Shown here in pieces: positions 18,124 through 27,722 of a stretch of DNA of 64,000 nt. The position numbers and the translations under genes are program-made. The stretch lies in NCBI GenBank assembly GCA_021286855.1, contig JAJTBO010000008.1:1-64000 (forward strand), written 5' to 3'. Source of the DNA: Hyphomicrobiales bacterium (GTDB lineage: Bacteria; Pseudomonadota; Alphaproteobacteria; Rhizobiales; Ancalomicrobiaceae). Below the pieces are notes generated by a model that was not told the DNA's origin, did no database searches, and worked only from the letters and a program-made list of their open reading frames with translations. Each line of letters starts with the position of its first letter. Position 1 is the first letter of the stretch.

Positions 18124-19533
18124 TCAGCCCTCGACGGCGTTGCCGACGACCTTCTGCTTGCCCTTGAGGCCGATCTTCAGGCTGTCGAGATAGGCGTTGG
18201 GCTTCTTGCCGTCGTAGGGGATCTTGTCCATGAAGCCGTCGTCGACCGCCTTGAACCCGTCGGAGCCGAAGGGGAAGTCTTCCTTCTTGGCCTTGCCGTC
18301 GGCGATCAGAAGCTCGGCCGCCTTCATGTAGATGTCGGGGCGATAGACCTTCTTGGCGGTGTCGATGAACCACTCGTCCGACTTCGCCTCGGCGATCTGG
18401 CCCCAGCGGCGCATCTGGGTCAGATACCAGATGGCGTCCGAATAGAAGGGGTAGGTGGCGAAGTACTTGAAGAAGACGTTGAAGTCCGGAACCGGACGCT
18501 TGTCGCCCTTCTCGTACTCGAAGGTGCCGGTCATCGAGTTGGCGATGACCTTCTCGTCGGCGCCGACGTACTCGGCCTTGGAGAGGAGCTTCACCGCCTC
18601 GGCGCGGTTCTTGCCGTTGCCCTCGTCGAGCCACATGCAGGCGCGGATCATCGCCTTGGTGATGGCGAGAAGCGTGTTCGGGTTCTCTTCGGCCCACTTC
18701 TTGGTGACGCCGAAGACCTTCTCCGGATTGTTCTTCCAGATCTCGTCGTCGGTGATCACCGGCACGCCGATGCCCTTGAACACCGCGGCCTGGTTCCACG
18801 GCTCGCCGACGCAGTAGCCCATGATGGTGCCGGCTTCCATGGTGGCCGGCATCTGGGGCGGCGGGGTGACGGAGAGCAGCGCGTCGGCGAGGATCTGGCC
18901 GGAGACGTTCTCCGAGGAGTAGTAGCCGGGGTTGATGCCGCCGGCGGCGAGCCAGTAGCGCAGTTCGTAGTTGTGGGTCGAGACCGGGAAGACCATGCCC
19001 ATCTTGAAGGCCTTGCCCTCGGCCTTGAGGCCGTCGATGACCGGCTTCAGCGCGGCGGCCGAGATCGGATGGACGGGCTTGCCGTCCTTCATCTCGACGT
19101 GCTTCTTCATCTCTTCCCAGATGGCGTTCGACACGGTGATGCCGTTGCCGTTCAGGTCCATCGACAGGGGGGTGACGACGTCGGCCTGGGTGCCGAAGCC
19201 GATGGTCGCGCCGATCGGCTGGCCGGCCAGCATGTGCGAGCCGTCGAGCTCGCCGGTGATGACGCGATCGAGCAGGACCTTCCAGTTGGCCTGAGCCTCG
19301 AGCTGGACCTGCAGGCCCTCGTCGTCGAAGTAGCCCTTCTCCAGCGCGACGGCGAGCGGCGCCATGTCGGTGAGCTTGATGAAGCCGAGCTTGACGACGT
19401 CCTTCTCGAGCTTCAACGGCGCGGCGAGCGCCTTGGAGACGACGGAGGTCGACATCGCGGCGGCCGCGCCGAGAGCGGCGGTCGACAGGAGGAAGCGGCG
19501 GCGCGAAAGGCGGATGGTCGTCTCGGTGGTCAT
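18124..19533 (-). CDS. nrtA: Nitrate-binding protein NrtA of the ABC transporter
   Basis: 469 residues, CmpA/NrtA family of large nitrate/bicarbonate-binding proteins. The N-terminus has a twin-arginine signal ([20 protein letters not shown]), so export is probably by Tat. The mature part has the family blocks [61 protein letters not shown] and [22 protein letters not shown]. It delivers nitrate or nitrite to NrtB. It is the first gene of the operon, with a sigma-54-type promoter and a structured leader upstream. No nasS/nasT genes occur in the window. Confidence 0.95.
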   Translation of the reverse strand: MTTETTIRLSRRRFLLSTAALGAAAAMSTSVVSKALAAPLKLEKDVVKLGFIKLTDMAPLAVALEKGYFDDEGLQVQLEAQANWKVLLDRVITGELDGSHMLAGQPIGATIGFGTQADVVTPLSMDLNGNGITVSNAIWEEMKKHVEMKDGKPVHPISAAALKPVIDGLKAEGKAFKMGMVFPVSTHNYELRYWLAAGGINPGYYSSENVSGQILADALLSVTPPPQMPATMEAGTIMGYCVGEPWNQAAVFKGIGVPVITDDEIWKNNPEKVFGVTKKWAEENPNTLLAITKAMIRACMWLDEGNGKNRAEAVKLLSKAEYVGADEKVIANSMTGTFEYEKGDKRPVPDFNVFFKYFATYPFYSDAIWYLTQMRRWGQIAEAKSDEWFIDTAKKVYRPDIYMKAAELLIADGKAKKEDFPFGSDGFKAVDDGFMDKIPYDGKKPNAYLDSLKIGLKGKQKVVGNAVEG

Positions 19534-19654
19534 GGTCAGCCCTCGAAAATGCGAACGGTTCGGTTCGGATCATCCAGGGGGCCATGCGTTCTTTCGAACT
19601 CGACGATCGACATCCCCTCGCCTCTTCGGCTGCAGGATGGCGCCCCTGACACTG

Positions 19655-19674
19655 GAGACCCGGCACTGGGTCTC
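19655..19674 (-). promoter_or_regulatory. Leader hairpin with hexaloop, candidate ANTAR (NasT-type) target
   Basis: On the nrtA mRNA GAGACCC and GGGTCTC form a perfect 7-bp stem closing the six-base loop AGUGCC. A at loop position 1 and G at position 4 match the pattern known for ANTAR-protein target hairpins. Such targets normally come as two hairpins; I found only this clear one. It lies about 120 nt before the nrtA ATG. Confidence 0.45.
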
Positions 19675-19716
19675 GATCCGTCGGACGGTCGGTCGTCTTT
19701 GACCTGCGCTCTATAA

Positions 19717-19732
19717 TACAAGTCGCGTGCCA
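19717..19732 (-). promoter_or_regulatory. Sigma-54-like promoter of the nitrate operon
   Basis: The minus strand reads TGGCACGCGACTTGTA. The -24 block is perfect; the -12 block is TTGT instead of TTGC. Spacing is exact. Start would be near 19705, giving a leader of about 170 nt. Confidence 0.65.
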
Positions 19733-19911
19733 AGTCGGGTTCGAAACGCGTTTATTTCAATAATTCAAAATGTTGCTCCGATGGGAGCAGGCTCGGGCGC
19801 GGGCGAAGGCGGCGATTGCTGCTCAATGCTGCGCCAGCGAAAAGGAAAACGCCGCCCAAAATATCAGCAGCGATGAATTTCGCTGCTTCCGCGGCGAAGC
19901 CGGCGGATCGA

Positions 19912-19940
19912 AACGACGAAGGGGAGCCGCGAGGCTCCCC
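19912..19940 (-). terminator. Terminator of the nitroreductase gene
   Basis: GGGGAGCC (19921-19928) and GGCTCCCC (19933-19940) form a perfect 8-bp stem with loop GCGA. On the minus strand it is followed by TTCGTCGTTT. It lies 26 bp past the stop. Confidence 0.75.
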
Positions 19941-19966
19941 TTCCCTGTCGTTCTCACCGCGAGCGA

Positions 19967-20560
19967 TCAGGCGATCGTCGCCATCTCCTCGAAGTCGAGG
20001 CGCGGCGAACGGGCGAAGAGCTTGGCCGGATCGCCCCGACCGATGTTCAGGAGCATGAAGGCGCGGGCCGAGCCGTCGGCGAAGAAGGCGGCGTCGCAGA
20101 CGGCGGCGTCGAAGCCGGTCATCGGACCGGTGTCGAGGCCGAGCGAGCGCAGGGCGATCAACAGATAGGCGGCCTGGAGGGTGGCGTTCATCCGCGCCAC
20201 GCCCTCGGCATGCGGCTGACCGGCGAACCAGGCGCGGGCGTCGGCATGCGGGAAGAGCTTCGGCAGGCGGTCGTAGAACAGCGGGTCGAAGGCGAGGATC
20301 GCGGTGACCGGGGCGGCCATGGTCTTGTCGACGTTGCCGGGGGCGAGGCAGGGCTTCAACTTCGCCTTGGCCTCGGCGCTCTTCACGAAGACGATCCGGA
20401 GCGGCGAGGAATTGGCGGCGGTCGGGCCCATCTTGGCGAGATCGACGGCCTCGCGCAGGACGGCGTCGTCGACCGGGGCGTCGACCCAGCCGTTGTGGGA
20501 GCGGGCGTCGCGGAAGAGGAGGTCGAGCGCGGCGGCGTCGAGGGAGGCGGTGGCGGTCAT
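19967..20560 (-). CDS. Nitroreductase family protein, RutE/malonic semialdehyde reductase type
   Basis: 197 residues, FMN-dependent nitroreductase fold. The N-terminal block RDARSHNGWVDAPVDDAVLREAVDLAKMGPTAANSSPLRIVFV and APGNVDKTMAAPVTAI follow the RutE/HadB subfamily closely. RutE reduces malonic semialdehyde in pyrimidine degradation, but no other rut genes lie here, so the substrate is open. It starts at ATG 20560, 111 bp after the GGDEF/EAL gene on the same strand, and has its own terminator. Confidence 0.85.
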   Translation of the reverse strand: MTATASLDAAALDLLFRDARSHNGWVDAPVDDAVLREAVDLAKMGPTAANSSPLRIVFVKSAEAKAKLKPCLAPGNVDKTMAAPVTAILAFDPLFYDRLPKLFPHADARAWFAGQPHAEGVARMNATLQAAYLLIALRSLGLDTGPMTGFDAAVCDAAFFADGSARAFMLLNIGRGDPAKLFARSPRLDFEEMATIA

Positions 20561-20671
20561 CGGGAGAACCTTCTGGAAGATCGACGAAGCGGATCCGACG
20601 AGACGTGGGGCGTGCGCGGCGACGGCGCAAGGCGACGATGTTGGACGGAGCGTTCGACGATCCGAGACATT

Positions 20672-23600
20672 TCAGCCGGCGGAACGGGCGGGCGCCTCTT
20701 CGCCGGCGAGACGCGCCAGGAGATCTTCGAGCGGTTCGGGACGACCGATGTGCCAGCCCTGCGCCATGTCGATGCCGACTTCGCGGACGAGATCGAGCGT
20801 CTCCTCGTTCTCGACGAACTCGGCGATGGTCACCGCGCCGATCTTGTGGCCGACGTCGTTGATGCTCTCGACGATGGCGCGGTCGATCGGGTTGGCGACC
20901 GCCTTGCGCACGAAGCCGCCGTCGATCTTCAGATAGTCGACCGGGAACTGCTCGAGATAGGCGAAGGAGGACAGGCCCGCGCCGAAGTCGTCGAGCATGA
21001 TGGCGTAGCCGGCGGCGCGCAGGTCTTCGACCAGACGGCCGGCGTGGGTGATGTTGTTGATCAGCGAGGTCTCGGTGATCTCGAAGCGCAGACGATGCGG
21101 CGGCAACTGCGACCCCTCCAACGCCGCGGCGAGGAAGGCGAGCAGGCCCGGATCGTCGAGGCTGTTGGCGGAGAGATTGATCGAGACCGCCAGCCGCGGC
21201 GCGGCGAGGATGGCGCGATCGTAATGCTCGAGCACGCGGCGAATCATCCAGCGGTCGATCGCGCTCATCAGGCCGTAGCGTTCGGCGGCGGGAATGAAGG
21301 CGCCGGGCGGCAGCAATTCGCCACGGTCGTCGCGCATGCGCACGAGGAGTTCGGCATGGGCGTGCAGATGGCCGCTCGGCCGCAGATCGCGGATCTCCTG
21401 GGCGTAGATCACGAAGCGGCCGCCGTCGAGCGCGGCGCGGATGCCGGCGGCGGTGTGGAGTTCGGCGTGGTGACGCCGGGCGTCGCCCTCGGAGGGGTGA
21501 TAGAGCGAGACGCGATTGCGGCCGGCCGCCTTGGCGGCGTAGCAGGCGACGTCGGCGCGGCTCATCACGTCGGCGGCGAGCGGCGTCTCGGCGTCGAGAC
21601 GGGCGATGCCGACCGAGGCGCCGACCTCGTAGACGCGGCCGTCCCAGGCGAAGCGCATGCGGCCGATCCGTTCGATCAGGCGATCGGCGATGGCGCGGGC
21701 GTCGTCCAGTTCGCAATCGAGCAGCAGAATGCCGAATTCGTCGCCGCCGAGCCGCGCGACGACGTCCTGGCGCCGCATCTGCTCGCGCACCAACCGGCCG
21801 ACCTCGCGCAGCAGCGCGTCGCCGGCGGCGTGGCCGGCGGTGTCGTTGATGATCTTGAAGCGGTCGAGATCGACGAAGCAGAGCGAGTGGACCGCATCCT
21901 CCAACACCGCCGTGGCGCAGTGTTCGGCGAGGGCGTGTTCGAAGGCGGTGCGATTGCGCAAGCCCGTCAGCGCATCATGGGTGGCGAGCTGGGCGAGCTC
22001 CTTCTGCAGCGTCCGGGCGCGCGTGACGTCCTGGAAGACCAGAACCGCGCCGAGCAACTCGCCGTTCGGCTTGGAGACCGGCGAGGCGGTCGCCTCGACG
22101 TCGATGCGCGCGCCGTTGCGGCCGACCAGGACGATGCCGTCCTTGTCGGACACCCGGTCGCGCAGGCTGAGGGCGCGGGTGATCGGGCAGACGACCTGCC
22201 CCGCCTCGCCGTCGCGCTCGACCCGGAAGACGGCGGCGCCGGCCCGACCCAGGGCGAGGTGCTCCGGCCAACCGGTGAGCGCCTCGGCGATCGGATTGAG
22301 GAAGGTGACGCGGCCTTCGGCGTCGGTGCAGACGACGCCGTCGCCGATCGAGTCGAGCGTGATGCGGAGCAGTTCCTTCTCCGCCTCGAGCGCCTCGGTG
22401 AGAGAGCGATGTTCGGTGATGTCGGTGTGGGTGCCGATCATGCGCAACGGCCGGCCGGCGTCGTCGCGCGCGATCACCTTGCCGCGGTCGAGGATCCAGA
22501 TCCAACGGCCGTCCTTGTGACGCATGCGGAATTCGCATTCGAACTGCTCGGTCTCGCCGTCGAGATGGCGGCTCTCCTCGCGCAGGAGATGCGGCAGATC
22601 GTGCGGATGGACGAGCGACAGCCAGGCGTCGCCCTCGCAGGACAGCTCGCCCGGCTCGTAACCGAGCATCCGCGCCCACATCGGCGAATAGAACGTGTCG
22701 CGATGGCGATAGTCGTAGTCCCAGACGCCCTGGCCGGCGCTCTCGAGAGCGAAGTTCCAGCGGCTCTCCGAGAGTTCCAACGCCTTTTCGGCGAGGCGGC
22801 GGTCTTCGATGTTCTCCATCTGGGCGATGAAGAACAGCGGACGTCCGTCGGTCTCGTCGCGCACGGCGGAGACCGCCAGGAGCACCCACACCGGCGAGCC
22901 GTCCCGGCAACGGAACTGCTTTTCGACGACATAATCGTCGATCCGGCCGAGGGCGAGATCGCCGAGGCGGCGATCGACCACGCCGATCGGTTCGGCGTAG
23001 GTGATGTCGGTCGGGCGGAGGCCGATCAGTTCCGACGGGGCGTAGCCGAGCAGTTCGCAGAGCGCGCGATTGGCCGAGAAACAGACGCCGTCCGGACGCA
23101 ACAGCGCCATGCCGAAGGGCGAGTTCTGCATCGCTTCGCGGAAATGGCGTTCGCTCTCGGCGATGCGCGAGCGTTCGCGTTCGATCTCCTGGCGCATCAG
23201 AGCGAGCGCGCCGGGGACCGTCGCGACCAGCGCCGCGGCGGTCAGAAACACCGCCGATTCGACCCCCGCGCCGGTGGGATCGTCGTACCAACGACGGGCG
23301 ACCGCCACCGCTACCAGCGATGCCAGCGTCGAGGAGGAGACGCAGACGCCGGGCAGGCGAAGGCCGGAAATCACCAGCGGGATCGCCGCCACCGGCGTAA
23401 GTTCGGGAATCCAGGCCGGCGCGAAGGCGACGATCGCGACGGTGAGCGCCATCAGCCCGAAAGCCTCGGCGATGCGCCGGATGTCCGGCGTCTCGCGCCG
23501 CCGCAACCGCGCCGCCAACTCGACCAGCGACAGAAGGAAGACCGCGCCGGTCGCCTCCGAACACCAGCGGTCGACCATCTGATGCAGAAAGGTCTCGCCC

Positions 23601-24016
23601 TCGCCACGCACGATCACGCTCGCGGCGAGCAGGGCGCCGATCCCGGGGACGGCGATGCCGACGGCGGCGAGCTTGCGCACCCAGTCGGTCGCCGACTGTC
23701 CCTTGCGCTCCTCGGCGAGCCCCTGCAGCACGAGGAGACCGGCGAAGATCTCGGCGAGCGTGATCAGCCCGAGCGGCAGGGAACGGTCGAAGGGAACGCC
23801 GACCAGACGGTCGACGACGAGGGTGACGACGAAGACGAGAGCCGAACCGACGACGATCTCGCCGCCGCGGAACCGCATCATGACGATGGTCGACCAGGCC
23901 ACGAAGAACCACGGCAGATCCTGCGCCGAGAAGATGCCGGAGGTCGGTCGCGCCGCCAGAACGAACAGCGCATGGCCGGCGGCGAGCCCGATCAGGCGAA
24001 ATGCGCTCGCCGTCAT
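20672..24016 (-). CDS. Membrane PAS/GGDEF/EAL cyclic-di-GMP enzyme
   Basis: 1114 residues. A MASE1-like N-terminal membrane region of about eight segments (residues 1-285) is followed by three PAS domains. The GGDEF domain near residue 745 has RLGGDEFGIL and an RRQD inhibitory site five residues before it. The EAL domain reads AELLVRM at the signature, with NLSANS, EITETS, DDFGAGLS and LKIDGGF all present, so both synthesis and hydrolysis of cyclic-di-GMP are possible. The start ATG 24016 is chosen for its GGAGAAGCG site; the frame is open further upstream but without a ribosome site. The domain plan suggests an oxygen, redox or metabolite sensor. The actual ligand is unknown. Confidence 0.9.
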   Translation of the reverse strand: MTASAFRLIGLAAGHALFVLAARPTSGIFSAQDLPWFFVAWSTIVMMRFRGGEIVVGSALVFVVTLVVDRLVGVPFDRSLPLGLITLAEIFAGLLVLQGLAEERKGQSATDWVRKLAAVGIAVPGIGALLAASVIVRGEGETFLHQMVDRWCSEATGAVFLLSLVELAARLRRRETPDIRRIAEAFGLMALTVAIVAFAPAWIPELTPVAAIPLVISGLRLPGVCVSSSTLASLVAVAVARRWYDDPTGAGVESAVFLTAAALVATVPGALALMRQEIERERSRIAESERHFREAMQNSPFGMALLRPDGVCFSANRALCELLGYAPSELIGLRPTDITYAEPIGVVDRRLGDLALGRIDDYVVEKQFRCRDGSPVWVLLAVSAVRDETDGRPLFFIAQMENIEDRRLAEKALELSESRWNFALESAGQGVWDYDYRHRDTFYSPMWARMLGYEPGELSCEGDAWLSLVHPHDLPHLLREESRHLDGETEQFECEFRMRHKDGRWIWILDRGKVIARDDAGRPLRMIGTHTDITEHRSLTEALEAEKELLRITLDSIGDGVVCTDAEGRVTFLNPIAEALTGWPEHLALGRAGAAVFRVERDGEAGQVVCPITRALSLRDRVSDKDGIVLVGRNGARIDVEATASPVSKPNGELLGAVLVFQDVTRARTLQKELAQLATHDALTGLRNRTAFEHALAEHCATAVLEDAVHSLCFVDLDRFKIINDTAGHAAGDALLREVGRLVREQMRRQDVVARLGGDEFGILLLDCELDDARAIADRLIERIGRMRFAWDGRVYEVGASVGIARLDAETPLAADVMSRADVACYAAKAAGRNRVSLYHPSEGDARRHHAELHTAAGIRAALDGGRFVIYAQEIRDLRPSGHLHAHAELLVRMRDDRGELLPPGAFIPAAERYGLMSAIDRWMIRRVLEHYDRAILAAPRLAVSINLSANSLDDPGLLAFLAAALEGSQLPPHRLRFEITETSLINNITHAGRLVEDLRAAGYAIMLDDFGAGLSSFAYLEQFPVDYLKIDGGFVRKAVANPIDRAIVESINDVGHKIGAVTIAEFVENEETLDLVREVGIDMAQGWHIGRPEPLEDLLARLAGEEAPARSAG

Positions 24017-24369
24017 CTCGCTTCTCCACGCCTCGTCACGCGACCACACCCGAGCCACTCCGCACGTCCCCTCACCTTGGGAGATGTTTCGACGAACATC
24101 CCTAACAATCGGTGAAGTCGGCGACTTCGCCGTGTGGCGAGGCGTCGGTATCGCGTCGGTTCGCAGGCGGTCGCGCCGGCCGAACCCACCCCCGGCATTA
24201 CGCATGGTAAATTCACAAACGCGCCGAGTTTACTTTCGATAAACCATTCGAATGCAGCTTTTGAGTGAAACTTCAAGATGAATGAAACTTTCACTGGAAT
24301 TTCAATCAACGCGATCCGTCTTGGATACATGGATCGATCTTCCGCCACCCTTTACGCGCCGGCGTAAGC
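24017..24369. other. AT-rich divergent intergenic region
   Basis: 353 bp between the divergent GGDEF/EAL and globin-MCP genes. From about 24195 it is much richer in A+T than its surroundings. It holds an inverted repeat GTTTA-N7-TAAAC (24228-24244) and a loose direct repeat of TGAAACTT (near 24265 and 24281). No RNA gene or ORF is supported. Confidence 0.6.
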
Positions 24370-25755
24370 ATGGAGCACAGTCGAATGGCCGTCGAAACCT
24401 CCAATTCGGACATGAATCGGCGACTTCGTTACGCGAGGATCGATCAGGAGATGGTTTCCGATCTTCGCGAGGCGTGGAAGACGATCGAACCGTCTCTGCC
24501 CGCGGTCCTGAAACGCTTCTACGACCATGTCCGCAGCGAACCCAATCTCGCCGCCCTGGTGGGGGCGCGCGTCGAAGACTTGGCGCGCGCACAGACCCGG
24601 CACTGGGCGCGGGTGTTCTCCGGCGCCTTCGACGAGGACTATGCGCGCTCCGTCGACGCGATCGGGCGGGCCCATCACCGCATCGGCCTGGAGCCGCGCT
24701 GGTACATCGCCGGCTATCAGTACGTGCTCAACGAGATCACCGTACTGCTGGTCGAGAAGGCGGGCCTGCGCAAGGGGCGCTTGGCGCGGTCGCTCGTCGC
24801 GGTCAACAAGGCGGTGATGCTCGACATGGACATCGCCATCTCGGTCTATCAGGCGATCCTGCTCGAGGAGCGCAGCCGACAGGCGGCGCATCTCGAAGCG
24901 CAGATCGCCGCCTTCCGCAGCGCCAGCGCGGTGATGCTCGATCGGGTCAAGGGACGTTCGGAAGCGATGCTCACCACGGCGCGCACGCTCACCAGCATCG
25001 CCGATGGGGCGCGCGATCAGGCGACCACGGCGGCGGCGGCGGCGGAAGAGACCTCGTCGATGGTGACCTCGGTCGCCTCGGCGTCCGAGGAGCTCAACGC
25101 CTCGATCGAAGAAATCGGCCGGCAGATCTCGGCGGCGACCGGCATCGTCGACAAGGCCAATTCGATGACCTCGAAGATGGCCGGCGCGATGTCCATCCTC
25201 GCCAAGTCGGGCGACAAGATCGGCGCCGTGGTCGGGTTGATCCAGGCGATCGCGGCGCAGACCAACCTGCTGGCGCTCAACGCCACCATCGAGGCGGCGC
25301 GGGCCGGCGAAGCGGGCAAAGGCTTCGCGGTCGTCGCGGCGGAGGTGAAGAACCTCGCGGGGCAGACCGCGCGGGCGACCGAGGAGATCTCGCAACAGGT
25401 CGGCGACATCCAGACCGGCACCGGTTCGGCCGTCGCCGCGATCGAGGAGATCGGCGCGATCATGCGCGAGATCGGCGGCGTCACCGGTTCGATTGCGGCG
25501 GCGATCGTCGAACAGTCCGCCGTGACCCGCGACATCGCCCAATCGGTGACGCAGGCGGCGGAAGGCACGGCGGTGCTCGCCGAAACCGTATCCGCGGTCG
25601 AGACCGTGATCGGCAAGACCGCCGAGAACGCCGACGTGGTCGACGCGACGGCGAAGGACTTCGGCGCACAGTCGGCGGCGCTCGCCGACGAGGTGCGCGG
25701 CTTCCTGGAACGGCTGCGCGCCGACCCGCCGCCGGCGGGACGACGGGCCGGCTGA
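24370..25755 (+). CDS. Globin-coupled methyl-accepting chemotaxis protein (HemAT-like)
   Basis: 461 residues, no membrane segment. Residues 20-175 are a sensor-globin domain; [20 protein letters not shown] holds the expected proximal haem His (His102 or His103). A coiled-coil MCP signalling domain follows, with the conserved tip [20 protein letters not shown] near residue 300. Such proteins are soluble aerotaxis transducers that sense O2 through haem. The start could also be the in-frame ATG at 24385. A strong terminator follows at 25799. No che genes are in the window, so it must work with an array encoded elsewhere. Confidence 0.93.
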   Translation: MEHSRMAVETSNSDMNRRLRYARIDQEMVSDLREAWKTIEPSLPAVLKRFYDHVRSEPNLAALVGARVEDLARAQTRHWARVFSGAFDEDYARSVDAIGRAHHRIGLEPRWYIAGYQYVLNEITVLLVEKAGLRKGRLARSLVAVNKAVMLDMDIAISVYQAILLEERSRQAAHLEAQIAAFRSASAVMLDRVKGRSEAMLTTARTLTSIADGARDQATTAAAAAEETSSMVTSVASASEELNASIEEIGRQISAATGIVDKANSMTSKMAGAMSILAKSGDKIGAVVGLIQAIAAQTNLLALNATIEAARAGEAGKGFAVVAAEVKNLAGQTARATEEISQQVGDIQTGTGSAVAAIEEIGAIMREIGGVTGSIAAAIVEQSAVTRDIAQSVTQAAEGTAVLAETVSAVETVIGKTAENADVVDATAKDFGAQSAALADEVRGFLERLRADPPPAGRRAG

Positions 25756-25798
25756 GCCCCCTGGCGCAGCGCCCCGCCTCGCCCCATATGAAACGGAC

Positions 25799-25836
25799 CG
25801 CCCGGCGCGCCCGCGCCGGGCGTCTTTCCGTTTTCC
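25799..25836 (+). terminator. Terminator of the globin-coupled MCP gene
   Basis: CGCCCGGCG (25799-25807) and CGCCGGGCG (25814-25822) form a perfect 9-bp stem, followed by TCTTTCCGTTTTCC. Confidence 0.85.
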
Positions 25837-25850
25837 TCGGACGAGGTTCC

Positions 25851-26909
25851 ATGAGCCACCTCTTTTCTCCGCTGACGATCGGCGATCTCGTGTTGCCGAA
25901 CCGCATCGTCATGGCGCCGCTCACCCGTTGCCGCGCCGACGCCGGCCGCGTGCCCAACGCCCTGATGGCCGAATATTACGCCCAGCGCGCGAGCGCCGGT
26001 CTGATCCTGTCGGAAGCGACCGCGATCATGCCGATGGGCTGCGGCTATCCCGACACGCCCGGCCTGTGGTCGGACGCGCAGATCGAAGGCTGGCGCGGCG
26101 TGACCGGGGCGGTGCATGCCGCCGGCGGCCGCATCTTCGCCCAGCTCTGGCACGTCGGACGGATCTCCGATCCGGTGCATCTGCACGGCGAACTGCCGGT
26201 CTCGGCCTCGGCGGTCCGGGCTGCGGGCCATCCGAGCCTGCTTCGCCCGATGCGCGAGTTCGTGACGCCGCGGGCGCTGGAGACGAGCGAGATCCCGTCG
26301 ATCGTCGCGGCCTATGCGACCGCTGCGGAAAACGCCATCGCCGGCGGCTTCGACGGCGTCGAGCTGCACGCGGCGAACGGCTATCTGATCGAGCAGTTCC
26401 TGGCGAGCAAGACCAACCAGCGCGACGACGCCTACGGCGGCTCGATCGCCAACCGGATGCGCTTCCTGCTCGAGATCGCCGACGCGGTCGCCGAGGCGGT
26501 CGGTCCCGGCCGGGTCGGCGTGCATCTGTCGCCGCGTTGCGACAGCAACGATTCCGGCACCGACGACGCCTTCGAGCTGTTCCCGGCGCTGGCCCGCGAA
26601 CTGGGGCGTCGCAAACTCGCCTTCCTGTTCACCCGCGAGGCGGAAGGCCCGGATTCGTTGACCCCGATCCTGCGTCAGGAGTTCGGCGGCCCGGTGATCG
26701 CCAACGAGAAGTTCACCGCCGAGAGCGCCGAGGCGGCGATCGCGGAAGGCCGCGCCGACGCCGTCGCCTGGGGCAAGGGGTTCATCTCCAACCCGGACCT
26801 CGTCGCTCGGCTGAAGGCCGGCGCGGCCTGGAACGACCTCGACCCGGCCACCATCTACGGCGTCGGCGGGTTCGGCCCGAAGGGCTACACCGACTATCCG
26901 ACGATGTGA
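25851..26909 (+). CDS. Old Yellow Enzyme family alkene reductase (NemA-like)
   Basis: 352 residues, an FMN-dependent TIM-barrel ene-reductase. Diagnostic blocks are MSHLFSPLTIGDLVLPNRIVMAPLTRCRA at the N-terminus, GRIFAQLWHVGR, ELHAANGYLIEQFLA (the catalytic His..Asn pair), YGGSIANRMRFLLEI and GRADAVAWGKGFISNPDLV. It reduces activated C=C bonds or nitro compounds with NAD(P)H. The ATG at 25851 lies directly after the MCP terminator, so it probably has its own promoter in or beyond that spacer. No regulator is adjacent. Confidence 0.95.
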   Translation: MSHLFSPLTIGDLVLPNRIVMAPLTRCRADAGRVPNALMAEYYAQRASAGLILSEATAIMPMGCGYPDTPGLWSDAQIEGWRGVTGAVHAAGGRIFAQLWHVGRISDPVHLHGELPVSASAVRAAGHPSLLRPMREFVTPRALETSEIPSIVAAYATAAENAIAGGFDGVELHAANGYLIEQFLASKTNQRDDAYGGSIANRMRFLLEIADAVAEAVGPGRVGVHLSPRCDSNDSGTDDAFELFPALARELGRRKLAFLFTREAEGPDSLTPILRQEFGGPVIANEKFTAESAEAAIAEGRADAVAWGKGFISNPDLVARLKAGAAWNDLDPATIYGVGGFGPKGYTDYPTM

Positions 26910-26972
26910 TCGCGAGATCGAGCGACGGCGCCGTCCTCGGCGGCCGTCGCCGATCCTCGGTCGGACGAGCGT

Positions 26973-27653
26973 TCAGCTCGGCCACCCCCCGATCGACTGC
27001 AGCAGGCGAGCGCCCATCGCGTCGATCGTCGCCAGAGACAACGGCCAGGCCGGATTGGCCCGCGAGCCGGGAAAGACGACGTATTGGATGTAGCCGGTGG
27101 GCGCGCCCTTCCCGGTGCGCGGATTGGGCTTCTTGCCGCCGAGACGGTCCGCGAGCGCCAGCGACATCTCGCCGAGCGGCGCCTTGGTCGGTCCGCCGTC
27201 GGCGACGACGGCGGCGCTCTGCCGGCCGTTCGACAGATTGCGCACCATCACCAGATCGCCCCAGTGGCCGGTCCCCTCGAGGGCGTAGAAGCCGCCGGGG
27301 AAGACGATGTACGGGATTTCTTCGGAATCGACGTATTTCGCCGGCTCGGTCGCCGGAACCGCCGGGTTGTGGTCATAGAGCGACGTCTTCGAGACGAAGT
27401 AACCGGCGGTCGGTCCCGAGGGCTGGACATAGGGGCGGGACTTGTCGGCCGGATCGACGACGAGCACCGACCGCCAGCCGCGGGTCGGCCAACCGGCGTT
27501 GCCGTTGGCGTCCAATCCGATGTTCTTGGGGTGATAGGCGCGCGGCGAACCGTCGGCGTCGAGCGAGACGTTGTCGGTCGTGTAGCAGTAGGCGAATTCG
27601 GCCACGTGGAAGACGTCGACGCCCTCGTAGTTCAACCACTTCAACAGAGCCAT
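26973..27653 (-). CDS. GH75 (fungal-type chitosanase)-like protein without signal peptide
   Basis: 226 residues. The blocks AYHPKNIGLD, AGYFVSKTSLYD, KYVDSEEIPYIVFPGG, GDLVMVRNLSNG, AAVVADGGP and GEMSLALADRL followed by a YVVFPGS end match the glycoside hydrolase family 75 fold. Asp152 (VVADGGP) and Glu162 (LGEMS) are at the positions expected for the catalytic pair, so the protein may be active on chitosan or a related aminosugar polymer. The start is ATG 27653 behind GAAGGGAGAA. No signal peptide is present. It lies 69 bp after a DUF2272 gene on the same strand. Family assignment is from motif recall. Confidence 0.65.
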   Translation of the reverse strand: MALLKWLNYEGVDVFHVAEFAYCYTTDNVSLDADGSPRAYHPKNIGLDANGNAGWPTRGWRSVLVVDPADKSRPYVQPSGPTAGYFVSKTSLYDHNPAVPATEPAKYVDSEEIPYIVFPGGFYALEGTGHWGDLVMVRNLSNGRQSAAVVADGGPTKAPLGEMSLALADRLGGKKPNPRTGKGAPTGYIQYVVFPGSRANPAWPLSLATIDAMGARLLQSIGGWPS

Positions 27654-27722
27654 GGCGTGTTCTCCCTTCGAAAGGACGCAGTCGCCCGCGCTCGCATGGC
27701 GCGGCGGGCGCGACATGCGGGG

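Larger units (their letters stand above)
19534..19966. other. Intergenic region: nrtA leader and promoter, nitroreductase terminator
   Basis: It holds the nrtA leader with a 7-bp hexaloop hairpin (19655-19674), a sigma-54-like promoter (19717-19732), and the terminator of the nitroreductase gene (19912-19940). There is also an unexplained perfect 8-bp hairpin, AGCAGCGA with TCGCTGCT, loop TGAATT, at 19866-19887. The stretch around 19740-19775 is AT-rich. Confidence 0.7.

Noticed and set aside
19866-19887. Second ANTAR hairpin for the nrtA leader
   Set aside because: It lies upstream of the proposed promoter, and its minus-strand loop AATTCA lacks G at position 4.
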